Below, piece by piece: positions 9,852 through 20,505 of a stretch of 64,000 bases of DNA. The notes under the pieces are model-generated. The model ran no database searches. It was not told where the DNA came from and saw only the letters and a list, made by a program, of their open reading frames with translations. How positions within the stretch are numbered: the stretch's first letter is position 1; each line of letters begins with the position of its first letter. The position numbers and the translations under genes are program-made. The DNA is from Streptomyces sp. NBC_01497 (GTDB taxonomy: Bacteria > Actinomycetota > Actinomycetes > Streptomycetales > Streptomycetaceae). The DNA lies in assembly GCF_036250695.1 (NCBI RefSeq), contig NZ_CP109427.1, positions 1,674,001 through 1,738,000 of the forward strand, read 5' to 3'.

Positions 9852-11028
9852 GCTCAAGTCCTCGCCTTCTACAGGACTCAGGCGGTGTGCCGGCCGGCCG
9901 TCCTTCTCGTCTGAGGCGAAGGCCCCGCCACCGCGGGTATACGAAGCTGGTCGTGCTGCGTGGTTGGTACTGCGTGATGGTGAATGGTCGCGTACGGATC
10001 ACTGTGAGAACGGTGCGGCCTGCCCAGCAGATACGGGCAGAGCCCTCCCGTTCGTCTCCCCCTGGTCCGGTCTGCAACAGGAAAAACTCCAGGGCGGACG
10101 CCGACAGGTATAGTCCACTTCCCGCCGGGTGAGCAAGATCGAAACCCAACTTGGACGGCAGTCTTTCCCTATTTGAGACCTCGCGGAAATGTGGGCACAT
10201 TGCCGAACGATTCAGCGCACAACAACAACGGAATTACCCGTTCCGGCGCATTTTCCGCCTGCAACACCCTTGACACGCGCGGACCCTGGGGTCCCGGCCG
10301 GGCCTCGGACGCCCGTCCGGCAACGGGCCCCCGGACGGTATGCCGAACGCTCGCCGACAGGTCAAATCATCGCACAGCACACCCAAAGCACCGCCAAAGC
10401 GTGCCCGGACGGAGAGAAAGGGAAAGAAGCGGGCATCTGCGTACCGAAGGGCTCTCCCGTCGACTGCGGACGGCTTCCTTCCGGGACATTTCGGCGACGG
10501 GAATTACGGTCCGCTTCGCGACCGGGAATTGACCGGAAAAGCGACCGGTTCCGTCCTCGTGCGGGTTCCCGGGTGCGGCGCCGCCCACCGCCGGGGGCCG
10601 CACGCGACGGGCGCTCCCGGGGGCCGGGGAAAGGCCACTCGACCCCTCCCATCAGCCCGGACACCGATCACGCCGGTCCGTGCGCGGACCCCGGCGGCCC
10701 GGCCCGGGACCACGGAGCGCGCACCAGGAGCCGACGCGGAAAGGGCCGCAAGCGACGACTCCCCCGGCCTCTCCTCTCGGCTCTCGGCGGCGGACGGCAG
10801 CGGCGCGCGGCGCCCGCACGGGGTGCCGGTCGAGCGCCGGCCACCACCGAGCGCAGGGTTCGGTCCGCTGAACGCGGGGTGAACGCTCAGCAGCATGACC
10901 GGGATCGCAGGTGTGGAGCGCTGAACAGTGGGGACACGGGGCCCGTAAGAGGGGACAATGGAGCCACCGGCCCACGCGCCGGAAGCTTCACAGGGTTCCA
11001 CCGGCTTCTCGCACCCAGGGGGCGTGCC
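9852..11028. other. Long intergenic region upstream of ngcE
   Basis: About 1.2 kb without a convincing gene. It contains the ngcE leader and promoter region, a dre-like site at 10104-10119, and a relatively AT-rich stretch at 10130-10260. The overlapping open frames here on both strands have random-looking, Arg/Pro-rich translations and no domains. Confidence 0.55.
10104..10119. promoter_or_regulatory. DasR-responsive element (dre)-like site upstream of ngcE
   Basis: The 16-mer ACAGGTATAGTCCACT matches the palindromic DasR consensus A(C/G)TGGTCTAGACCA(C/G)T at 13 of 16 positions. DasR is the GntR-family GlcNAc regulator of Streptomyces. The site lies 253 nt upstream of the ngcE start codon; no transcription start can be placed, so whether it overlaps the promoter is unknown. 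Confidence 0.6.
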
Positions 11029-11139
11029 ATGGTGTTCCAGGGGACGTACACGGTGATGTGCGCGGTTCTCGCGCTGATCGGTATCGCCTGCGTGGTGTGG
11101 GCGTGGTGCGTCAGCGGCCGCCGTCACCGCACATCCTGA
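11029..11139 (+). CDS. Small membrane protein, 36 residues
   Basis: A short open frame of 37 codons, MVFQGTYTVMCAVLALIGIA onward, consisting of one hydrophobic segment (about residues 7-28) followed by a basic tail SGRRHRTS, so the C-terminus should lie in the cytoplasm. A purine-rich AGGGGG lies 10 nt before the ATG and an 11-bp stem terminator follows within 25 nt, which supports a real transcription unit. I recognise no family and give no function. A longer frame running in from upstream is possible but has a random-looking translation. Confidence 0.5.
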   Translation: MVFQGTYTVMCAVLALIGIACVVWAWCVSGRRHRTS

Positions 11140-11162
11140 CCCACGGCGGTCACGGACCGCCA

Positions 11163-11192
11163 CAGCGGGCCCGGCGCCGCACGGGCCCGCTG
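11163..11192 (+). terminator. Terminator after the small membrane protein
   Basis: Perfect 11-bp inverted repeat CAGCGGGCCCG / CGGGCCCGCTG at 11163-11173 and 11182-11192 with an 8-nt loop, 24 nt after the stop codon. Some 15-bp direct repeats with the core GTCCGCGCCGTACG follow at about 11228-11260. Confidence 0.6.
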
Positions 11193-11390
11193 CGTATGCG
11201 TGCGCGTCGCACGGGCCCAGGCGGCACGGGTCCGCGCCGTACGGGTCCGCGCCGTACGCGCACGGTCAGCGCCGTCCCCGCTCGAAGGGCTCGCGTCGCG
11301 CCCGCTGCCGTGCGCCGGGCCGGGGCCGCGACGGCTTTCGCGACGTCGGCCGCCCGCGAGCGCCCGTCAACCGAGCCTCCTCCCCCGGTG

Positions 11391-12002
11391 TCAGTCCAGG
11401 AGCCGGCGGACCAACGGGAGCAACGCGTCAGGCTCCGCGGCCGCGAGGTGCCCCAACGTGCCCGTACGACGGGCCAGTACGACGCCGACGAAGGCGGCCG
11501 TCAGCAGTTCCGCGCGCAACTCGGCCTGGTCGTCGCCCTCCTGCACGAACCGGTCCCGCAGCGGCCCCACGATGCGGCGCTCCAGCTCCGCGGCGGCCGC
11601 CTCGTGCGCGGCGGCGTCGTCGTAGGGACGTACGGCCACCTGCGCGACCGGGCCGGGCCCCTGCCGGTCGAAGCGGCTGATCAGACCCGCGAGCCGGTCC
11701 GCGTCGAAGAGGTCGGCGAAGGTCTCCGCATGGCTCTCGGCACGCAGCACGGCCACGAACAGCTGGGCCTTCCCGCCGAAATAGCGGGCGATCATGGCGG
11801 GATCAACACCCGCCAGGTCGCCGATGTCACGGGCGGTGGTGCGGTCGTAGCCCCGCTCCCCGAACAGCTCCCCCGCGGCCCGCAGCAGCCGCTCCCTGCT
11901 CGCGGCCGCGTCCCGGCGGCGCGGGGCGCCCCGGCCGGGCGCGGGGGGCTCGGCGGCGGACGGGCCGTCGGCTGCGGGCGCTGCTCGCGGGGGCTTCGGC
12001 AT
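11391..12002 (-). CDS. TetR-family regulator, probably of the adjacent MFS exporter
   Basis: 203-residue regulator. After a ~35-residue Pro/Ala-rich leader the TetR_N helix-turn-helix is clear: RLLRAAGELFGERGYDRTTARDIG, then the recognition part VDPAMIARYFGGKAQLF. The C-terminal ~130 residues form the ligand domain, TetR_C type. ATG at 12002 lies 7 nt after the stop of the MFS gene, so the two form an operon read leftwards from a promoter at about 13640. By analogy with other MFS-TetR pairs it would repress this operon until an exported compound binds. The likely target is the set of 13-bp direct repeats upstream of the MFS gene. Confidence 0.82.
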   Translation of the reverse strand: MPKPPRAAPAADGPSAAEPPAPGRGAPRRRDAAASRERLLRAAGELFGERGYDRTTARDIGDLAGVDPAMIARYFGGKAQLFVAVLRAESHAETFADLFDADRLAGLISRFDRQGPGPVAQVAVRPYDDAAAHEAAAAELERRIVGPLRDRFVQEGDDQAELRAELLTAAFVGVVLARRTGTLGHLAAAEPDALLPLVRRLLD

Positions 12003-12009
12003 GGCGGTG

Positions 12010-13629
12010 TCAGTCCTCGATCGTGTCGTACGGCGCGGGCGCGGCGCCGCCGGAGCGAGCCCCCTCGGCCAGGGGGACCTCGGGGGTCGCGGGGACGGCG
12101 TCGGCGAGTCCCTCGTCGGCCAGGACGCGGTCGGCCGCCGCCTGCCGGACACGCCGTTCCGAGGTGCGGGCGACGGCGTCCGAGGTGGCCACGGAGCCCG
12201 CGGCCGCCGGGGAGCCGGCTGCCGTGCGCGAGCGCACCTTCGGCAGCAGGAAGGCGGCGACGGCGGTGGCAACCCACATCGCACAGGCGATGAGCCCCGC
12301 GTCGGTGTAACCACCGCCGCTCGGCAGGGACTGGCCCGGGGCGGTGTGGGTTTCGAGCACCACGGCGCTCAGAGTACTGCCGGCGGCGTAACCGATGTAG
12401 CGGATGACCTGGTTGAAGCTGGTGGCGCTGCCCGTCTCCTGCGGCGGCACGGAGCCCACGATGAGGCCCGGCATCACCGCGAAGATGGCGCCGACGCCGA
12501 GGCCCGCGAGGGCCATCACGACCAGCACCTCCACCATGGCGCCCCGGGCGTAGCTGAACATCACCATGGACAGCAGCATCACGACCGCGCCGAGGGCGAG
12601 CGCCGCACCGGCGGGTATCCGGGTGACGAGGCTGCGGGTGATCCGGGTCGAGACGACGCTCGCGGCCGAGAACGGCACCAGGACCAGGCCCGCGACGAAG
12701 ACGGAGGCACCGAGCCCGTACCCGCTGCTCACGGGTGTCTGGACGAACCGCGTCACCAGGGAGATGAGCAGGTACATCCCGACGCCCGCGAGCAGCGCGG
12801 TGACGTCGGCGGTCAGGACGGTGGGGCGGCGCAGCAGCCGCAGGTCGACCAGCGGGTGCGCCGCGAGCAGTTCCCGTACGACCCAGCCGGCGAGCACGAG
12901 GACCGAGCCGCCGACGACCGAGAACAGCAGCGGTGACGTCCAGCCCCAGCTCTCGCCCTCGCTGAGGGAGAGCAGGAGGCCCACGAGCGCGGCACCGAGC
13001 AGGACCGCGCCGGGCAGGTCCACCGGGCGAGGGGGACGGTGCGCGGAGGACGGTACGACGACGGCGGCCACGACGAGCCCGAGCGCGCTGACGACGGCAC
13101 CGAACCAGAACGCCGCGTGCAGCCCGCCGAACTGGGCGACGAGCCCGGTGATCGGGTAACCCAGCCCGACGCCCGCGACCGTCGTGACGGACAGGACGGC
13201 CGCGGCCGGTCGTGAGCGCTCCACCGGCAGGGCGTCCCGCACCGCGGTGATGCCGAGCGGCGTCAGACCGAGACCGATGCCCTGCATGGCCCTGCCGACC
13301 AGCAGGAAGGTGAAGCCGAGCGGCAGTGCCGCGAGCACGGCGCCCAGGGTCACGGCGACGAGCGAGACGATGATGACGCGACGGCGGTGCGGACCGTCCC
13401 CGAGCCGCCCGGTCAGCGGTGTGGCGACGGCGGCCATCAGGAAGGTGACGGTCAGCGCCCACTGGGCGTCGTTGACCGAGATGTGGTCGGTCTGCGCGAT
13501 GGTCGGTATGAGGGGCGCGCCGAGGCTGCTGACGACCGCGACCACCATCCCCATGAACACGAGCCCCGGCACGAGGAAGCGGTGGGCCGGGGCCGGCGGG
13601 GCGTCCTGGGCGGGAGGTACGTTCGTCAT
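12010..13629 (-). CDS. MFS drug-type exporter (DHA2 family, 14 TM)
   Basis: 539-residue major facilitator protein with about fourteen hydrophobic segments, the size of QacA/EmrB-type multidrug exporters. Motif A is present as PLTGRLGDGPHRRR near residue 75 and motif C-like GVGLGYPITG near residue 155. The C-terminal ~65 residues after the last membrane span are hydrophilic and probably cytoplasmic. It is the first gene of a two-gene unit with the downstream TetR. ATG at 13629 has no Shine-Dalgarno sequence; a TAAACT box ends 6 nt before it, so the mRNA may be leaderless. Export of a toxic compound or antibiotic is the family role; the substrate is unknown. Confidence 0.85.
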   Translation of the reverse strand: MTNVPPAQDAPPAPAHRFLVPGLVFMGMVVAVVSSLGAPLIPTIAQTDHISVNDAQWALTVTFLMAAVATPLTGRLGDGPHRRRVIIVSLVAVTLGAVLAALPLGFTFLLVGRAMQGIGLGLTPLGITAVRDALPVERSRPAAAVLSVTTVAGVGLGYPITGLVAQFGGLHAAFWFGAVVSALGLVVAAVVVPSSAHRPPRPVDLPGAVLLGAALVGLLLSLSEGESWGWTSPLLFSVVGGSVLVLAGWVVRELLAAHPLVDLRLLRRPTVLTADVTALLAGVGMYLLISLVTRFVQTPVSSGYGLGASVFVAGLVLVPFSAASVVSTRITRSLVTRIPAGAALALGAVVMLLSMVMFSYARGAMVEVLVVMALAGLGVGAIFAVMPGLIVGSVPPQETGSATSFNQVIRYIGYAAGSTLSAVVLETHTAPGQSLPSGGGYTDAGLIACAMWVATAVAAFLLPKVRSRTAAGSPAAAGSVATSDAVARTSERRVRQAAADRVLADEGLADAVPATPEVPLAEGARSGGAAPAPYDTIED

Positions 13630-13645
13630 ACAAACAGTTTACGCT

Positions 13646-13676
13646 CGATGTCTACAAGCGATGTCTACAGGCGATG
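13646..13676 (-). promoter_or_regulatory. 13-bp direct repeats in the MFS-tetR promoter
   Basis: Two tandem copies CGATGTCTACAAG (13646-13658) and CGATGTCTACAGG (13659-13671) are followed by a third partial CGATG, immediately upstream of the putative -10 box TAAACT and the MFS start codon. They are probably the TetR binding region; direct rather than inverted repeats are unusual for TetR proteins. Confidence 0.5.
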
Positions 13677-13798
13677 ACCTTCGCGCGGGCCGGATCGGCG
13701 GACGCCCTCCGGCCGGCGGTCGGCGGGCCCCGCCGACGCGTCCCCGCCGGGTGCCGCACGCCACCGCTCCGAGCCCTTCCTCCCGGCGCCCCGCGCCC

Positions 13799-13844
13799 AC
13801 GGAAAGGCGCCCCCGCACTCACCGGTGCGGGGGCGCCTTTCCGT
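13799..13844. terminator. Bidirectional terminator downstream of acnA
   Basis: A perfect 20-bp stem, ACGGAAAGGCGCCCCCGCAC at 13799-13818 and its exact complement at 13825-13844, with a six-base loop TCACCG. On the minus strand the stem arm itself supplies an A/T-containing tail. It ends acnA transcription. Confidence 0.85.
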
Positions 13845-13869
13845 TCAACGGCCCTACGGCCGTCGCCCG

Positions 13870-16608
<2,739 letters not shown>

Positions 16609-16646
16609 CTACCGCCATGCTGCCGCCACGAGTCGTCACCGATCCG

Positions 16647-16678
16647 CTAAGGTAAGACTTACTTAGGGTCGCCTTACC
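16647..16678. promoter_or_regulatory. Iron-box-like sequence upstream of acnA
   Basis: CTAAGGTAAGACTTACTTAG (16647-16666) is a near-palindrome, arms CTAAGGTAAG and CTTACTTAG, and GGTAAG (16651) is repeated inverted as CTTACC (16673-16678). It resembles DtxR/DmdR-type iron boxes (TTAGGTTAGGCTCACCTAA), though imperfectly. It lies 66-97 nt upstream of the acnA start codon. Confidence 0.45.
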
Positions 16679-16709
16679 TTGTTGCAGGCCGCGGTACGTC
16701 TTCTATAAG

Positions 16710-16727
16710 TATCTCGATGTCGAGATA
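16710..16727. promoter_or_regulatory. Perfect 18-bp palindrome upstream of acnA
   Basis: TATCTCGA-TG-TCGAGATA at 16710-16727 has fully complementary 8-bp arms around a 2-nt centre, in an AT-rich context about 130 nt upstream of acnA. This is the shape of a dimeric repressor site; I do not know which regulator would bind. Confidence 0.55.
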
Positions 16728-17116
16728 ACTCTAGTACATGACCGCGCGAGGGTCATGCGCGGACCGCCGCTGTCCGCCGTCATCCCGTCGAGGCGCCCGG
16801 CAGCGAACACGGTCGGTTCGGCTACGGCACACGCCGGGCCACCGGGCCGTACGGGATCGGAGCGTCCTTCTTCCCTGGGCGACGCGGACCGGGAGAGCTG
16901 ATCGAGGGCGGGGGCGAGCCACCACCGGCTGGGCCTCGCTGCCCGGCTCACGACCGCGCGCCGCCTCGGGGTGGTCGCCGGACGGTGCGGCCAGTGCGCA
17001 GCCCGGGCCGCCCAGAGTGCGGCGGCAGGCGGTCGCGCCGGTACGGCACGGCGCCTGCCGGATCGGACGATGTCGCGAAGGCGGCGGTCGCCCGTGTCCC
17101 GGTGGACCGAGGCCGC

Positions 17117-18202
17117 TCAGCGCAGTACGGCCGCCAGCAGGTCCGGCCCGAGCGCCGTCAGATCGGACAGACGCAGGGTGTACTGGACGTAGCGACCGTG
17201 ACGCCGGGTCGTGAGCAGGCCCGCGCGGCGCAGGACCGCGAGGTGGCGGGAGACTTCCGGGGGTGAGAGTTCCCAGGCGTCGGCCAGTTCACCGGTGGTG
17301 TGCGGGCCGCGGGCCAGGGTGCGCAGCAGCCGCAGCCGTACCGGATGCGCGAGCGCCTCCAGCCGGAGCGTGACGGTTTCCAGCGATATCGGCTCCTGTG
17401 GACTCGCCTCGGCCACGGGGTACTGCACCACCGGGTGCCACCCGGGCGCGTGGACCGCCACCAGGTGCGGGCGGCCGAAGACGCTGGGCAGGAACGTGAC
17501 CCCGGTGCCGTGGGCGGTGGCCGACCTGTCCTGGAGCTTGTCCACGATGATGCAGTCGCCGTCCGGTGCCAGGGTGACGGCGCCGGAGACCGATGCGAGC
17601 GCCGCCCCGATGCCCTGGCGCTTCAGCAGGTCGTTCTTCAGGCGCAGATCGGTGGCGAGTCGCACGGCGACGCCCGTCCAGGCCGCGTCGAAGAAGGCCT
17701 CGGCGCACTGTTCGAGGGTGTGACGCACCCGCGCCCGCACGGCGGCCGGGTCCGCGAGCAGCCGTTCCGCGAAGGCCTCTTGGAGCGCGCCGCGGGCCTG
17801 GGCCAGATCCAGGGCCCGCTCGCGCGCCGTCGCGTCGGCGAGCGGCGACGGCCCGGCGAAGTGGACCCGGTTGCTGCCGCACGTGGTGATGAGCGCGGCG
17901 GTCACATACGTTTCGTCGTCGATCCGGTCCACATCGTCCAGCTCCTCGGCGAGGGTAGGCCGGGGACGAGCGGGGACCAGGAAGTCGGCTCGTGAGGAAC
18001 GCCAGAGGAACTCCGCCTCCCTGAGCCGTTCGGCCAGTTCCGGCCGCAGCCCGGCCCAGACGTCCCCGGCCCACCCGGCGAGTTGCGGGTGATGCGCGGG
18101 TTCGGCCAGCACGTGCAGCATCGCGGTCAGTTCGGCCAGCGGGGAGGCGGCGAAACGCAGTTGCCCCGACGGCGGACCGGCGATGGCGATTCTCAACGTC
18201 AT
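17117..18202 (-). CDS. ArsR-like HTH regulator with N-terminal DUF5937-type domain
   Basis: 361-residue protein. The last ~80 residues are an ArsR/HTH_20 winged helix: LEALAHPVRLRLLRTLARGPHT, then LSPPEVSRHLAVLRRAGLL and the wing TRRHGRYVQYTL. The first ~270 residues match the DUF5937-type region often placed in front of this HTH in Streptomyces; its function is unknown to me but is presumably ligand sensing. It lies divergent from an MFS gene with a perfect palindrome between them, so it probably represses that transporter and itself. No metal-binding Cys cluster typical of metal-sensing ArsR proteins (CxC in helix 3) is present, so a small organic ligand is more likely. Confidence 0.75.
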   Translation of the reverse strand: MTLRIAIAGPPSGQLRFAASPLAELTAMLHVLAEPAHHPQLAGWAGDVWAGLRPELAERLREAEFLWRSSRADFLVPARPRPTLAEELDDVDRIDDETYVTAALITTCGSNRVHFAGPSPLADATARERALDLAQARGALQEAFAERLLADPAAVRARVRHTLEQCAEAFFDAAWTGVAVRLATDLRLKNDLLKRQGIGAALASVSGAVTLAPDGDCIIVDKLQDRSATAHGTGVTFLPSVFGRPHLVAVHAPGWHPVVQYPVAEASPQEPISLETVTLRLEALAHPVRLRLLRTLARGPHTTGELADAWELSPPEVSRHLAVLRRAGLLTTRRHGRYVQYTLRLSDLTALGPDLLAAVLR

Positions 18203-18243
18203 CCCCTCATCATCGACGGCCGCACGGCCGACGACCGCGTCGA

Positions 18244-18260
18244 TTGACGGTGTCCGTCAA
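18244..18260. promoter_or_regulatory. Operator palindrome between ArsR-like and MFS genes
   Basis: TTGACGG-TGT-CCGTCAA, a perfect inverted repeat with 7-bp arms, lies 42 nt upstream of the ArsR-like start and 43 nt upstream of the MFS start, almost exactly centred in the divergent promoter region. It is the obvious site for the divergent regulator. Confidence 0.65.
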
Positions 18261-18302
18261 CCGACGCACCCTGACCCGGCGGCCGAACGCACCGTTGGCG
18301 CC

Positions 18303-19544
18303 ATGGCAACCACCACCAAGATCCAGCCGCGCGCTCTCCTCCGTGCCTCCGGAGGCCCCCGCTATGCCGTCGCCCTGGCCGTGGACGCGCTCGGCACCGG
18401 CTTGCTGCGTCCCTTCCTGCTCCTCTACGGGCTGACGGTACTGAAGTTGTCCGTGTCGGCCACCGGCATCGCCATGACGGCAGGCAGCGTCGTGGCTCTC
18501 GTCTGCATGCCCGCGGTGGGGCGATGGCTGGACCGGGGCGCGCGCAGCACGGTCGTGGCCGCGTCGATGCTGGTTCGGGTGCTGGGAGTGGCGCTACTGC
18601 TGGCCACCCCGGCGGGGCACCCGTGGCTGTTCACGGCGGCGGCACTCTTCCTCGGCATCGGGAACCAGGCATGGCCGGCCGCCCATGCGGCCCTGGTGGC
18701 CACGCTCGCCCACGGCCGCGAACGCGACGCCGCTCTCGCGGGGGGCCGTGCGCTGCGCAACGCCGGCATGGGCGCCGGCGGACTCCTGGCCACCGCATGC
18801 CTGGCGGGCGGCACCACCGCGCTGCAGGCGCTGGCAACCGTCACCGGCCTCGCCTACCTCGCCGCGGCGGCCTTTGCATGGTCGGTCCATCTGCGCGCGT
18901 ATCCGGCCGCTGCCGCGGCCAAGGACCGGGAGGACGAGCCCGCACCCCGGATGCGCGTGCTGCTGGCTGCCAATGTGATCTACGTCTTCTGCCTCAACAT
19001 CCCCGAAATCGCGCTTCCCCTCGTCCTGGTGGAGCGGATGCACGCATCCCCGGTGTGGTCGGGGGCCATTTTCGTGGCCAACACGGTGCTGGTGGTCACC
19101 CTGCAAGTTCCGGTCACCGTCTTCCTGTCCCGCTTCTCCCGGCGGACCGTGCTGGCCCTCTCCGGCGTGGTGCTGGCCGCGTCCTACCTCGGCTTCCTCG
19201 CGGCCACCTCACTGGGACACGGCTGGGGCGCGCCCGCCGTCGCCACGGTGTCCGTGATCTGCACCGTCGGCGAGATCATCTATGCCGGCAGCGCCACCGC
19301 GCTCGTCACCGCCCTCGCCCCGGCCCACGTCCTCGGACGCGCCCTCACCCGCTTCCAGCTCTCCACGGGCTTCGGCCTCGCCGTCTCCCCGGCGATCGTC
19401 ACCGCTCTCGCCGCCCGCGGTTCGGCCGCCCTCTGGGGCAGCCTCGCCGCCGCGACCCTCCTCTCCGCCTCCGCCGTCGCCACCGAGAAGGACCAGGGAA
19501 CGTGGGTCAGGGGTCGCTGCCGCCGGGCGCGAGCGGACTCGTGA
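18303..19544 (+). CDS. MFS transporter
   Basis: 413-residue major facilitator with about twelve hydrophobic segments. Motif A is present as GRWLDRGARST in the loop between TM2 and TM3, and the second half has SRFSRRTVLALSG at the corresponding place. ATG at 18303 was chosen because it starts the first membrane span region; no Shine-Dalgarno sequence is evident. The final 20 residues (DQGTWVRGRCRRARADS) look unlike a transporter tail. The TGA stop is followed in the same frame by a remnant of an unrelated reductase gene, so the native C-terminus may have been replaced by a deletion junction. It is divergent from the ArsR-like gene and probably controlled by it; substrate unknown. Confidence 0.78.
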   Translation: MATTTKIQPRALLRASGGPRYAVALAVDALGTGLLRPFLLLYGLTVLKLSVSATGIAMTAGSVVALVCMPAVGRWLDRGARSTVVAASMLVRVLGVALLLATPAGHPWLFTAAALFLGIGNQAWPAAHAALVATLAHGRERDAALAGGRALRNAGMGAGGLLATACLAGGTTALQALATVTGLAYLAAAAFAWSVHLRAYPAAAAAKDREDEPAPRMRVLLAANVIYVFCLNIPEIALPLVLVERMHASPVWSGAIFVANTVLVVTLQVPVTVFLSRFSRRTVLALSGVVLAASYLGFLAATSLGHGWGAPAVATVSVICTVGEIIYAGSATALVTALAPAHVLGRALTRFQLSTGFGLAVSPAIVTALAARGSAALWGSLAAATLLSASAVATEKDQGTWVRGRCRRARADS

Positions 19545-19559
19545 GCTCGGCAGGCCCCG

Positions 19560-19943
19560 TCCATCCTGACGGCGACCGGCGAGGGCCGCGTCGGCTTCGT
19601 CGAGGCCGGGGGCATCGCCGCGGTCGGCGCGCACGCACTGACCGACGTCCGCTCCCCCGACGGCGATCTGGTCATCACCGGCCCGACAGGCGCTGATTAC
19701 GACGATGTCGCCGCCGCGCTCAGCCGTGTCACGGGCCGGACCGTCGTCCACCGGAGGCTGACCTACGAGCAGTTGCGCGACCGGCCGGCCACCGGTCTGC
19801 CCGCCGCCTACGCCTCGATGCTCGCCGGCATGGACCGCGACATCGCCGGCGGGGCCGAGGACCGCACCACCGACACGGTCAGGCGGCTCACCGGCCGGCC
19901 GCCGTTCGACTTCCACGCCTTCGCCCGACGGGAGAGGGCCTGA
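19560..19943 (+). pseudogene. NmrA-like NAD(P)-dependent reductase, C-terminal remnant
   Basis: About 127 codons in frame, with GRVGFVEAGGIAAVGAHALT, DLVITGPTGADYDDVAAALS and a tail RRLTGRPPFDFHAFARRE. These are characteristic of the C-terminal half of NmrA/azoreductase-like NAD(P)H-binding proteins (~280 residues). The N-terminal Rossmann region with its glycine motif is missing and no plausible start codon lies ahead, only the TGA of the MFS gene in the same frame. I read it as what is left of a reductase gene after a deletion fused it behind the MFS gene. Confidence 0.65.
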
Positions 19944-19967
19944 GATACCCGTGGCAACCCTGATATG

Positions 19968-19989
19968 ACAGCACTTATATAAGCACTGT
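19968..19989. promoter_or_regulatory. MarR-type operator in front of the marR gene
   Basis: ACAGCACTTAT / ATAAGCACTGT forms a 22-bp near-palindrome (9 of 11 positions paired) centred on TATATA, 12 nt before the start codon of the MarR gene at 20002. It probably overlaps the -10 region and mediates autoregulation. Confidence 0.6.
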
Positions 19990-20001
19990 TACGATGATGC
20001 C

Positions 20002-20505
20002 ATGACCGACGACAGCACCCCGGGTGATCCCAGCGCCGAAAGTCTCTGGCGGCCGTTGCGGCTGCTCCAGGCCTCGATGGACGCGGACATCGCCCGGATC
20101 TACACCGAGGCGCGCGTCGAGGGGATCAGGCCCAGTTACGTGATGGAGTTGCTGCGGCTCCACGCGCGCGGCCCGATGACCATCACGGAACTCGCGGAGT
20201 CGGTCGGCAGGACCCACTCGGCGCTCAGCCAGAAGGTGGCCGCCCTGCGCACCGCCGGCTGGGTGCGCACCGTGCCCGGTGACGACGCACGGAGCAAGAA
20301 GGTGGAGCTGACGGACAGCGCACGCGCCGTCGTCGGCCGGCTGGCGGCGGAATGGCGGGCCACGGAGGCGGCGCTCGCCGACCTGGAGGCCGAGATCCCC
20401 TACCCGCTCAGCCGTGTCGTCACCGACATCGAACGCGCCCTGGAACGCAGGAGCTTCCACGACCGGATCGCCGGGAAACTGGCCGAGGATCCCCGGTGGG
20501 AGTGA
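20002..20505 (+). CDS. MarR-family regulator
   Basis: 167-residue winged-helix regulator. The MarR core spans residues ~35-125, with MTITELAESVGRTHSALSQK as the helix-turn-helix and the wing VRTVPGDDARSKKVELTD, where DxR is the family's wing signature. The short leader is hydrophilic. Its last codons overlap the start region of the following MFS gene, so regulator and exporter form one operon preceded by a near-palindrome at 19968-19989. The usual logic is de-repression when a phenolic or drug-like ligand binds the dimer interface. The 5' end is clear because the ATG follows the operator by 12 nt. Confidence 0.85.
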   Translation: MTDDSTPGDPSAESLWRPLRLLQASMDADIARIYTEARVEGIRPSYVMELLRLHARGPMTITELAESVGRTHSALSQKVAALRTAGWVRTVPGDDARSKKVELTDSARAVVGRLAAEWRATEAALADLEAEIPYPLSRVVTDIERALERRSFHDRIAGKLAEDPRWE

